Assembly: GCA_014607495.2 (NCBI GenBank)
Contig: CP053163.1
Location: 9,466,716-9,530,715 of the forward strand
Direction of reading: 5' to 3'
Length of the DNA stretch: 64,000 nt
DNA from: Carposina sasakii
Lineage: Eukaryota > Arthropoda > Insecta > Lepidoptera > Carposinidae
A program made the translations under genes and the position numbers. This document shows, piece by piece, positions 34,921-43,351 of the stretch; position 1 is the first letter of the stretch; every line of letters starts with the position of its first letter. The notes beneath the pieces were generated by a model. That model did not search any database, was not told the DNA's origin, and saw only the letters and a list, made by a program, of their open reading frames with translations.

Positions 34921-35109
34921 TATAGACCTCGCCGGACTTTCACCGATCAAATTGGTGAAATTCTAAAGAAAGGTCAGGTCAAGAGTACCCTAAACCGACG
35001 AGCGTGCATGAAGAATATCATGAAAGTAGATGAAGCGAAAGAGGTGTGTGTGGATCGTAGCAAATGGAGATCCGTGATCTCTGCCTACCCCTCCGGGAAA
35101 GAGGCATGA
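34921..35109 (+). pseudogene. LINE ORF2 C-terminus (62 residues)
   Basis: Frame: YRPRRTFTDQIGEILKKGQV, then KSTLNRRACMKNIMKVDEAK, EVCVDRSKWRSVISAYPSGK and EA before TGA. This is a conserved C-terminal tail of a lepidopteran LINE ORF2, placed after the reverse transcriptase (recalled, not searched). A stop lies just upstream in frame, so nothing longer is readable. A degenerate sister lies at 63405-63545 and the last codons reappear at position 1-40. The tail shares its final ~40 bases with repeat R4. Confidence 0.8.
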
Positions 35110-35130
35110 TTATGTATGTATGTATGATAT
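34921..35130 (+). mobile_element. 3' end of an RTE-like LINE (family M)
   Basis: Last 62 codons of an ORF2, stop, then GATTATGTATGTATGTATG. The 5' side is truncated; no clear target duplication was found. Confidence 0.8.
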
Positions 35131-35530
35131 AAACAGTATCATAAAGAACACAGGTTTTTTATCACGAAAAAATATCTTATATCTTTAATATCTTTCGAAG
35201 AAAGAGTTACCAAAGAGAGCGTAAAAAAACCTTCGCATGTCAAATCTATGTCAAAATATAGCCATTAATTTCCCCATTTTAGGAACGTTGGTACAGTCGT
35301 CAACAAAACGGGTCATGTAGGATTGACACGAAGGAGGTGGCCTAACAACATCCTCACTTATATTATAAACGCTAGCGTGACTGCCTGTTTATCACGCTTT
35401 TACGCCAAAACTAGCAATTTATTTGAAATTTGGTAAAAAGATAGATTGTATAGGTAATATAGCCCAAAGGCGGATATTAGGTCATTTATTAATGCGAAAA
35501 GAGCGTCATATGTAGTTCAAGTTTGTCCTG
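35131..35530. other. No gene; Helitron 5' piece
   Basis: 35355-35480 starts TATATTATAAACGCTAGCG and resembles the 5' part of the Helitron-like elements (compare 62450). It stops before the 3' terminus. Confidence 0.4.
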
Positions 35531-35789
35531 GGGGCCAATTCTTGAAAAGTCTCCAGTTGGAACGAAGCCGAAACGGAACCGTTGTGGACTCTCAGAACAA
35601 AGAAATAATTATTTTACGGTGACGTAATTAGACACTTTTTAGCACGAGACAGATATTTGATTTTATTCTGTCATACTCGCGACCGATACGTGTCAAACTA
35701 TACCTTATTACATTACCTTAAAACACCGCGTTTCGTTAACGGTTCGTTAGTGGTTGTGTTTCGGCTCAAAAATTTTCAAGAATTGCCCC
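35531..35789. mobile_element. Harbinger-like MITE (family E), copy 1
   Basis: Left GGGGCCAATTCTTGAAAAG, right complement TTTTCAAGAATTGCCCC, flanked by CTG on both sides (35528-35530, 35790-35792). A CTG 3-bp target and GGG-start ends fit PIF/Harbinger. Interior inverted pair CGAAGCCGAAACGGAACCG and CGGTTCGTTAGTGG. Confidence 0.75.
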
Positions 35790-36086
35790 CTGAGCTGATG
35801 CGGTACTACTCTAAAATATCTATATCAGCTGCATCCTTTCGTGCATTTCATAAGAGTCGACTAAGCTAAGTACTCGGGCATTCTCTCAGGCGATCAACTT
35901 AACTCAATTACATCTCTATTGAGGGATCGCCCGCCACCGGGCCCTATACCCTCCGCTGACCCTCGGATCTGTCTACTCATGATCACAAGAACACAAGACA
36001 CTACAGTCGCAACGAGAAGCCAGATCCAAGCACCTAGCATGCAACCATAAATACATAGCTGCTAATCCGAAATCCAATTAAAATTT

Positions 36087-36137
36087 TAATCGACATACGA
36101 GTATGTTTCGCCAACACCCGTGGCATCATCAGGATTA
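36087..36137 (-). ncRNA. Hammerhead ribozyme-like motif with enlarged stem III
   Basis: As at 32123-32167 except that stem III reads ACAUA-CUCG-UAUGU: six bases (TACTCGTA word, 36096-36103) were gained at the UA loop. The result would be five pairs with a 4-nt loop in place of three pairs with a 2-nt loop. Confidence 0.68.
36096..36103. other. TACGAGTA insertion scar inside the hammerhead
   Basis: CGACATACGAGTATGTTTCG here. CGACATATGTTTCG at 32127-32140, and the mirrored arm of this same element (36191-36203) also lacks the six bases. Confidence 0.85.
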
Positions 36138-36579
36138 GTTTTCCATGTTAGTTCTATCTACCGAACCAACTAACTCATTTAGGAGTTGGCGAAACATATG
36201 TCGATTAAAATTTTAATTGGATTTCGGATTAGCAGCTATGTATTTATGGTTGCATGCTAGGTGCTTGGATCTGGCTTCTCGTTGCGACTGTAGTGTCTTG
36301 TGTTCGTGATCATGAGTAGGCAGATCCGAGGGTCAGCGGAGGGTATAGGGCCCGGTGGCGGGCGATCCCTCAATAGAGATTTGAACTTCCGAATAGTGAC
36401 GCCTGATACAATTCAATATCAATTACATCTGTCCCCACTAGGGTAAACGTGGTTGTGTGATCGCCTTTGTGATTTAGCTCTGGCTACCCCATTTCGGGAA
36501 GCATACATACATATACACATATACATACAGCATACATACGTGTATGAAAATTTGTATTAAGATGTATGATCATAACATT

Positions 36580-36959
36580 CAGAATGTTTTTTTTTGTTGC
36601 CACCCTTTACGATGGGTACGTAGGTACTCTGTACATCTAAAAAAGTATGTTTATGTAAAAAAATTGCTGGGAGACGATTTCAATTTTTTCGAAAAAAAAA
36701 AAAATTACTTTATCGGGCGAAATTTATAGTGTCCAGTGTTTGTGTTAGTTTTTTTTTTTATAGACAGCTTTTAATTATTTTTCGTGAAAAAATTTTGTTA
36801 CACGGGCCTATGTGCATTTATGCATAAAAACGCAGTCTATTTCTTTCTAATATCTTGGGAACCAGACACTTCACAGATATGCTTCCATAGAGAAAAATGA
36901 TCGTGATGATGAGGAGATTCCGTAGTATTCGTGAACATTGACAACAAAAAAACACTCCG
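36580..36959 (-). mobile_element. MITE A, copy 7 (most diverged ends)
   Basis: CAGAATGTTTTTTTTTGTTGC to AAAAACACTCCG; both termini carry substitutions. The interior GATGATGAGGAGATTCCGTA is intact. Confidence 0.8.
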
Positions 36960-37154
36960 TATAGAGCATATCTTCCATGTCCTTCCTTCATCATCATCAG
37001 TCCGCCGTCACCCCCATCTCAAAGGGAATAGGTTCCGGCATATGCAAATTATAACGACACCATCAGAATTGTGTTCTATCACCGAGTGGTAAAGACTAGT
37101 ATGTAATAGCAACATGGATTTTGAGTGATGACCGAAGTATAGTATAGTTCGGAT

Positions 37155-37292
37155 TTTACATAGACTAAAATAATTTATTATAAAATTATTAATAAAGAAA
37201 ATGGAAAAAAATCTTCACCCGAGTGGGACTCGAACCCACGACCTCTGCATTCCATGGCAGTGCTCTTACCAACTGAGCTACCGGGTCAATAT
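37155..37292 (-). mobile_element. tRNA-like SINE-4, copy 2 (most complete)
   Basis: Minus strand: GACCCGGTAGCTCAGTTGGT, AAGAGCACTGCCATGGAATG, GTGGGTTCGAGTCCCACTCG. D arm and T arm are good and the acceptor pairs 6 of 7. The anticodon stem does not close with a 7-base loop. The tail GAAGATTTTTTCCATTTTC then TTTATTAATAATTTTATAAT is shared with copies 1 and 3. Confidence 0.72.
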
Positions 37293-38584
37293 AGACTTAA
37301 TTATAGGTTATATTAATCTGAGGCTAGTTTTGAAATAAATATTCTTAGTTAGTAGGTAAAACATTTATTAAAATGTCTTAATATTATCATGTTAATGTCA
37401 TGAATTCAATGTTATCATGAACTCTTAAGAAATGTCCGTTTCTGTACTCTTAACAATATGTTCTAAATTTCAGGAAGATTGGCTGTAAAAATAAAGCTTA
37501 AAAAAATAACAAACAAATAAACTTATTTTCGAATTTTAATATTAGTTAGGATTTCTTGAAACAAACACAAATAAATTGAAATATTCCTAAATATTGAGAA
37601 ATAGTATACCGATTTTATACCAAGAAACATACATTTTGTTTTCAGAAAACCTAATTACAATAACGATGATATCAACTCTAAATATTTTATCTCTATGCTC
37701 CTTTAAAGGTCAAATGGCCGGACCAAGGAAGAAAAGGCGCCGTGTAATTTGTGCGCTATTACGACGAGATAAAGGTTGGATTGCGGTGGCAATGGTGGAC
37801 CCTCGTCATGCGTTGACAGATGTTATGTAACTTCCCCGTTTTGTATTAGTTAATGGAGAGTCGTCCTTTATTAGCGACTATTTGTAATACTATGTCCTAT
37901 GACTTTGCATACAAGTTGTTTATAATTGGCATAGTTAAATCAGTCTGCTTGATATCTAGTCTCTTGATATCTTAAGATAATATTTCGTAGCTATACTACG
38001 ACGCGTAGCATGTGCTACGACGCGTAGCAAGCGCTACGACGACGCACGATCACTGCTTGTATTTTATTTAGTTTTGTATTTACGAGTATTATATTAGTAT
38101 TTTTTTATTTCGATTGTGATATCGTTTTGATATTAGAAGTGTTTTAAGAGAAAGTGGTATTTTTTTTTATAAAATTAGTATTCAATGTCATACAATTGTT
38201 TCACATTAGCAACAACTCGATCATTTAGTACAGTTATATTTATTCGCTACTTATTCTCGGATAAAAATAATCCTAGATTAAACTACCATAAAGGCAAAGA
38301 TCAAGCGATAAGAAAGTACACTGATAATTTAAAATACTTGAACAGTTTTCGCAACGAGTTTAAAGTAGCAGTTACATTCAATTTGGCAAAGTGGGCCCGA
38401 AGTTTGTATGCAGGCCCCTTCCCCGGGGCCCCGGGGACTATTTTAATACCATTTCAGTACACTTTCTTAAGAGAAACTTTAATAAAATTGCTGAAATTCG
38501 TATTTATGCAAGGAGTTTTTAATGATTATATTTCGAACTATATACTGTGTGGTATCGGTAGAGTAGAATAAATATCTACTCACA
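37293..38584. other. No recognised gene
   Basis: Frames at 37594-37830 and 38185-38571 (128 codons, beginning MSYNCFTLATTRSFSTVIF) have no motif I know and no paralogue here; I would not call them genes. 38410-38445 is a short C/G-rich patch (CCCCTTCCCCGGGGCCCCGG). Confidence 0.4.
37987..38043. repeat. Palindromic tandem repeat
   Basis: GCTACGACGCGTAGCA-type units occur about three times in a row (TACTACGACGCGTAGCA, TGCTACGACGCGTAGCA, CGCTACGACGAC). Each unit is itself close to a palindrome. Confidence 0.75.
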
Positions 38585-38815
38585 TACTTCCCAACACATT
38601 AACTTAGTTCCACATTAAGATTCCTAAGGTCTTGTGTCGTGGGTACTAAGCAACGGTATATAAATACATAGATAAGTATAGTAACATCCATGACTCGGAA
38701 ACAAACATCGATATCGATATTCATCATATAAATGTTTGCATCTACCGGGATTCGAACCCAGGACCTATAGCGTCGCAGGCAGGCTCACCACCAACTACAC
38801 CAATCGGTATATAGA
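38585..38815 (-). mobile_element. SINE-1, full-length
   Basis: Complement of the SINE from CAACACATTAACTTAGTTC to CTACACCAATCGG, with the B box inverse GGGATTCGAACCC. At 38651-38664 it keeps the uninterrupted GGTATATAAATACAT used for comparison with 46648. Confidence 0.85.
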
Positions 38816-38817
38816 TA

Positions 38818-38915
38818 AATATAGACATATTTATCTATGTATGTATATACAGTTGCTTAGTTACTACGACACCAGACTTTAGGGATCTTGGTGTGGGACG
38901 TAACGTGTTTTTTCA
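38818..38915 (+). mobile_element. SINE-1 3' fragment, opposite orientation
   Basis: TCTATGTATGTATATACAG, CTTTAGGGATCTTGGTGTG. Head-to-head with the previous copy, perhaps after an inversion or a second insertion. Confidence 0.6.
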
Positions 38916-38920
38916 TTACT

Positions 38921-38953
38921 ATTTCACTTAACATACCCCTTTTGTTACACCCT
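38921..38953. mobile_element. MITE B right terminus, fragment
   Basis: CACTTAACATACCCCTTTTG then TTACACCCTG followed by TA. Confidence 0.75.
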
Positions 38954-39644
38954 GTATAGATCTGTATTTGTAAATATAAAATTTAAATTGACATATACGA
39001 GAATAAATAATTTCAAATCTAAACATATTTTTGGCGAATAGTATTAAATTCAAACCACAGTACTTGCGTAAATTAAGTCTCGAAATTGGGTGCTAAATTA
39101 GATCTCATTATCCAGTCCCTATACACTCATCACCCATTAACCTACTTCGCTAAAAGAGGGGTAATGATGCGAGCACAAACCATCCGACTCCCTAATGAGC
39201 TTACTGACTGTTGTTATTTCATATCAGCGAATTAAAATAACATTGCAGCTATTAATTATAATGAAAATTGATTTGTTAATTGAATGCTTTTATTAGGTTT
39301 CTTTATACATTAACTGTAAACATTATAACTCAGAAATTTATATTGCACGAATATGCTTTCAAATATACATATACATAGCTACATCAGGCTGTACAACAGT
39401 AGAAATATAAAGAAGAAGATGGAATGTTAATAAATTTTTGGAATGTAGTGTGAAATGTAGCCTAAATAAATAAATAAAGATCCTATAGTCACGTTTAGAA
39501 CCAGATGCTAGGTTATTGCTTGAGATAATGCGCAAATTCCTTAGTCGATCTTCCGACATGCACGGAAGGAGCTGCAGCTCATGTATTCTAGTGAAGCCCC
39601 GCATCAGTAATAAAAATACCTTAAATAACTTATTTATTTAAGTC
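38954..39644. other. No recognised gene
   Basis: Nothing beyond short SINE-like words near 39590 (GTGAAGCCCCGCATCAG), which recur at 59450 and 53225. Confidence 0.35.
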
Positions 39645-39840
39645 AGTAGAGAGACAAGAGGGTGTTGGTGTTTCGTGGGCGATGGGCTGACCACCTGTCA
39701 CTACTAACCGAGCTTGTACATCTTAACTATGTCCTCAAAATTGGTTAGAAGTGGCACCGTGTGGTTCTATCGGCCCTTAGTGCTCTGCCTACCCCGTAAG
39801 GGACAAAGGCGTGATTATATGTATATATGTATCTATGTAT
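39645..39840 (+). repeat. Interspersed repeat R4, copy c
   Basis: GACAAGAGGGTGTTGGTGTTT through GTGGTTCTATCGGCCCTTAG to GTGATTATATGTATATATG. Starts ~80 bp later than 16688. Confidence 0.78.
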
Positions 39841-40192
39841 ATCTAATTATCTATCCCACTTTCCTATTTTATTTGACCCTTGTTTATCCCATGCATAGAA
39901 TATTACCTTTACTACTACCAGACATAATTATGTGTTTAAATATTCGTGTGAACGCGCGAAATGTTGGGAGATTACAGGTTGGGGTGACGGGGTAGTGACC
40001 TCGTAACTGGGTGAGCTTGCAGCAAAAAATAGATACTATTTTCGAACTCATGCTTGCTTAACCATAACGAATGCAACTACCAGTGTACTGTACATACCTA
40101 TGTAAACGAAATTTTAAATTGCTAGCACGGAAAGTTTCAAAACAACGTTATAATATTATATTTTTTCTAGTCATGATTATTCCACATAATTA
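39841..40192. other. No recognised gene
   Basis: No repeat match or frame worth noting. Confidence 0.35.
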
Positions 40193-40410
40193 TAGAACCG
40201 ATGGCCGATGGAACCGAAAGGTTCTAGAGTGGATACCACGTATCGACAAACGCAACGTGTGAAGGCCACCCGTGAGATGGATGGACGACCGGCCAAGGTT
40301 GCGGGCACCGGTTGGATGCAGACCGCTTCCGACCGGAATGGAGGTTTTTGGAGGAGTCCTATGTTCAGGAGTGGACTTCTCATGGCTGAGAATGATAATG
40401 ATGATGATAT
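40193..40410 (+). mobile_element. RTE-like LINE 3' end (family L), frame-shifted
   Basis: GATGGCCGATGGAACCGAAA, GAGTGGATACCACGTATCGA, AGATGGATGGACGACCGGCC, then the (GAT)n tail near 40392-40408. The ORF2 frame is broken by at least one indel after CGCAACGTG. Confidence 0.8.
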
Positions 40411-40431
40411 AATTAAGACGAATAATTTTAA

Positions 40432-40618
40432 AATATCCGAGGGTAGATTGGTGTAGTTGGTAGTGGCCATAGTACCTAGATTCAATCTCGGTAGGTGAAA
40501 ATATTGATATGATGTTTGTTTCCGAGTCAAGGATTTTGCTATACTTATCTATGTATTTATATATAGGTACAAGACCTTAGGGATCTTGGGCAGTATATGA
40601 ATATGTTATAAAGTGTGA
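40432..40618 (+). mobile_element. SINE-1, degenerate
   Basis: GATTGGTGTAGTTGGTAGTGG, a shortened T-arm (TTCAATCTCGGTAGGTG), then GATGTTTGTTTCCGAGTCA and GACCTTAGGGATCTTGGGC. Confidence 0.75.
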
Positions 40619-41778
40619 GAATATGTAAAAAAATCAAACGCAACAGACCACAAAGCAAGCTATCGAAACAGAAAGTTACGCTCTCATAACAATACGAGAA
40701 TTACGAATGAACACAATGCATAACATACGCGTACAGTAATAAGAAAATCAGTGGAAAGCGACCGGAATGTAGAAGGAGGTAATTCTGCAACTAACATTAA
40801 TAACCATGATGTGCTTACCCGACGGCGCATGACAAAGAGTGGCACCAAACTCCCGCACGCGATTTATTATGCGTCTGTCTGAACACTACCGACTTATTAT
40901 TCTGGAGTTATTGCAAACTTATTTTATTACCTCAGTTTTATTTTGCTGGCAACTTCGTGTTATATGAGTTTGTTGATTGATCTATTTTTGTAAAAATTGT
41001 ACTGTTTTTCTAGGATAAATGAATTTTCTTGTTTCAGATATTTTTACCTTTTTCCAGTAAATGATAATTTGACATAACGGTATTAAGGTATAAAAATATA
41101 ATAATTATTTATTGATTTAATTGTGTAAAATGGTATATTATAGGTATACTCTGCCTTTAATTACCTACCTACAACATCATGGACCATATTACAAGTTTTC
41201 TCGAAACCACTGCAGTGTCAGGCCAATCAAACGACCCCTTTTGACCCTAACACTCCTAAAGACCCAAAAAAAAAAATCTCCCCGCGACTTACCTTATTCA
41301 GCAGTTACTTACAATTCTGGGCGACCCTTTATTTATGTGTTCCGCACAAAATAAATTTACTATAAGTGGTATTTGTGAGGAATCCCGCGCGTCGAGAAGT
41401 TAAAGGGCACAGAATGAAGTTTTATGAACGATTAGAGCATGGAAGATGTATCGTGGGGGAGCCCGTAAATATTACCGCTCGGTGATAGGATTTTCGGTGA
41501 AAATAAAAACAAGGCTTTTATCTTTTTAACGGCGGAGATAAGCAGAGATTATCTGCTGGAAACTAGGTCAATGTGTGTTTGAATAACATTCCTATTTTCA
41601 CGAATGTATTTAAACTAGCATACGATTCGCGGAATAAGCATAGTTTTACCCGTCCGTATTTTCTGGGAATCCCACCCGGTTTTATAGGCTATATTTAACT
41701 TTTGTGACCATCTGAAGTTTCTTCTTATTCAGTTACATAACTAAATTAGTCAGTTTTACTTTAAATTAAATAATAATT
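40619..41778. other. No recognised gene
   Basis: The 77-residue frame at 41121-41354 has no domain. The sequence appears unique in the window. Confidence 0.4.
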
Positions 41779-41835
41779 ATGGCGTGCTCTGGGGGAGGCC
41801 TATGTCCAGCAGTGGACTGCAATAGGCTGATGATA
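41779..41835 (+). mobile_element. SINE-T 3' end
   Basis: GCGTGCTCTGGGGGAGGCC, GTCCAGCAGTGGACTGCAAT, then AGGCTGATGAT. Confidence 0.8.
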
Positions 41836-42224
41836 CGATACTTTAAAATAATTCTCGCTAAATCAAGCTACATTTATTTAACTTTTATTTCGTTAATTCT
41901 AAAACTTTCATTACAACGTTGATAAAATATGATATTTTTGAAATATTTTGTGGTGTGCTATGTGGCAATGCTGATCCGTTGGGCTACGTAGCTAAGAGAT
42001 TTTCCTCCTGTGAGGGCCCGCAGCCGGTTGCCAAGGTCCTTAAATTAATTAATTTTATTTCATAAAACTCACCATTCATATATCACTGAATTATTTGATC
42101 CAACGATCCAGAAATATCTTCTATCAATCTCATTAAAATAGAACATTCTACAAAAACATTAAGTGAGTACCCACAAACATTTATTTAATTCCACTTCCCC
42201 AGCTCCAGATATAAGAAACATATA
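41836..42224. other. No recognised gene
   Basis: GTGAGGGCCCGCAGCCGG at 42011 is a GC spot without context. Confidence 0.35.
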
Positions 42225-42569
42225 CAGTGTGTAAGTGACAGCCAATCAAATATTGATATGTTGACTTCAGATTGTAATTCTGAAGTTTTATTTTGATCAG
42301 GACAAAAATAGTGTAATTCGCTTGATTAAATATTTTAAGCTTTGACTATAGTATAAAAAACTTCAAATAACTGGTAAACCCTAATGGAGAGTAAGTGATC
42401 CGAAAAACAGCAATCACACTAAGCCCATTCAACTAGTCATAGGATCGCCTGATACAATTGCAATCATTGCGGATAATCAAATAAAAAATGCATTCCCGCC
42501 GAATGTCGTGCACCTCAACATAATAGTACTTGTTCAGCATTTCAGCATTCATATGTCACTCACACCCTG
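42225..42569. mobile_element. TIR element (family F), short copy
   Basis: Left CAGTGTGTAAGTGACAGCC, right GTCACTCACACCCTG, TA on both sides. The interior shares AATAACTGGTAAACCCTAATGG and the ATCGCCTGATACAA area with 47432-48275. Confidence 0.78.
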
Positions 42570-43130
42570 TATGTATGTCATCTACATACTCACACATGTG
42601 GCGGCAGAATACTCGCATACTCGTATCTCGGGCGGGTACTCCTGTATGCACAGTACCTTAAAGCAATTTAATAAAAAGCTCGGGCGCTCTCGGGCGGGCT
42701 CGTGCGACCGCTTTATTTGTTCGTGTATTTTTCTAAAACGGGGCAAAAAATCACACGCAAAGGAAACTTCAATGAGGGTTTTACATTATTCAAGAATGAG
42801 ATTAAACTCGAGGTGGAACCTGAAATCCAGCAAATGTTTACGTACTTTTCAGAGACAGTTTTTAATTAATTCCGGAATTGCTCTTACGTTCGCTGTATGC
42901 TTAATGTCTTCGTTTTTTTTTTTTGGGAAATAAATGCCTTTTTATCTGGGTTAATGTTAATGTTTTTTTCTAAACAAGAATGTTATCTTAAGCTGGTATA
43001 CTAGTGTACTAGATTTAATGGCAATACTGCTAAATAACCTCACTTAAAGAAAAAAACCGACTGCGTAATAATTTTGACCTAGTGTCACTCTCGTTCTAAC
43101 AGCCAATTTCAATAACCGATCTCGACAGAT
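42570..43130. other. No recognised gene
   Basis: The 141-residue frame 42508-42933 starts inside the preceding element and has no motif or family resemblance, so I read it as chance. Confidence 0.45.
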
Positions 43131-43351
43131 TTTTTGCATACACCGGATGCGTGTGCGTGCACGTAAGCGTAGACGTATACGTACCTCTGAGTTGTAATGT
43201 ATGGAACTGTATAGGCACGGGCAGACCGGATGCGTATGCGTAGACGTAAGCATAGACGTCAAGCGGTGACAGCTCTATACATTAAACTCAGAGGTACGTG
43301 TACGTCTACGCTTACGTGCACGCATACGCATCCGGTGTGCTCGAGCCTTAA
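43131..43351. repeat. CpG-rich palindromic repeat (family D), full copy
   Basis: The ends are inverted (ACACCGGATGCGTGTGCG / CGCATACGCATCCGGTGT). The centre has ATGGAACTGTATAGGCACGG and a second inner inverted pair around GCGTAGACGTAAGC. High CpG against an AT-rich background. Confidence 0.8.

Larger units (their letters stand above)
35916..36418 (-). mobile_element. Hammerhead-bearing retroelement (family P), copy 4, longest
   Basis: Perfect 12-bp duplication TCAATTACATCT (35904-35915, 36419-36430), confirmed by the empty paralogous site at 61741-61755. Two inverted arms of roughly 190 bp (35916-36110 and 36186-36375) nearly mirror each other, joined by a spacer with CTATCTACCGAACCAAC. The leader TTTGAACTTCCGAATAGTG is at 36382-36400. 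One full hammerhead (36087-36137) and one half copy (36183-36207) are present. Confidence 0.78.
35870..36510 (+). repeat. Repeat Q, split by family P copy 4
   Basis: 35873-35915 (CTCGGGCATTCTCTCAGGCG) and 36419-36500 (ACATCTGTCCCCACTAGGG, TCTGGCTACCCCATTTCGGG) are continuous in the unsplit copy at 61690-61835. Confidence 0.75.

Noticed and set aside
37212..37288. Possible functional tRNA gene on the minus strand
   Set aside because: Good D and T arms, but the anticodon stem does not close with a seven-base loop, the end pair of the acceptor mismatches, and the downstream tail is shared with two broken copies.
38185..38571. 128-codon open frame as a gene
   Set aside because: No recognisable motif, signal peptide or paralogue, and AT-driven composition. 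Kept only as a note in the interval entry.
42508..42933. 141-codon open frame as a gene
   Set aside because: It starts inside the right end of a TIR element, has no domain, and its length is unremarkable for a window of this size.
43131..43351. CpG-rich palindrome as a promoter CpG island
   Set aside because: Three copies with the same inverted structure show a repeat, and no gene starts nearby.
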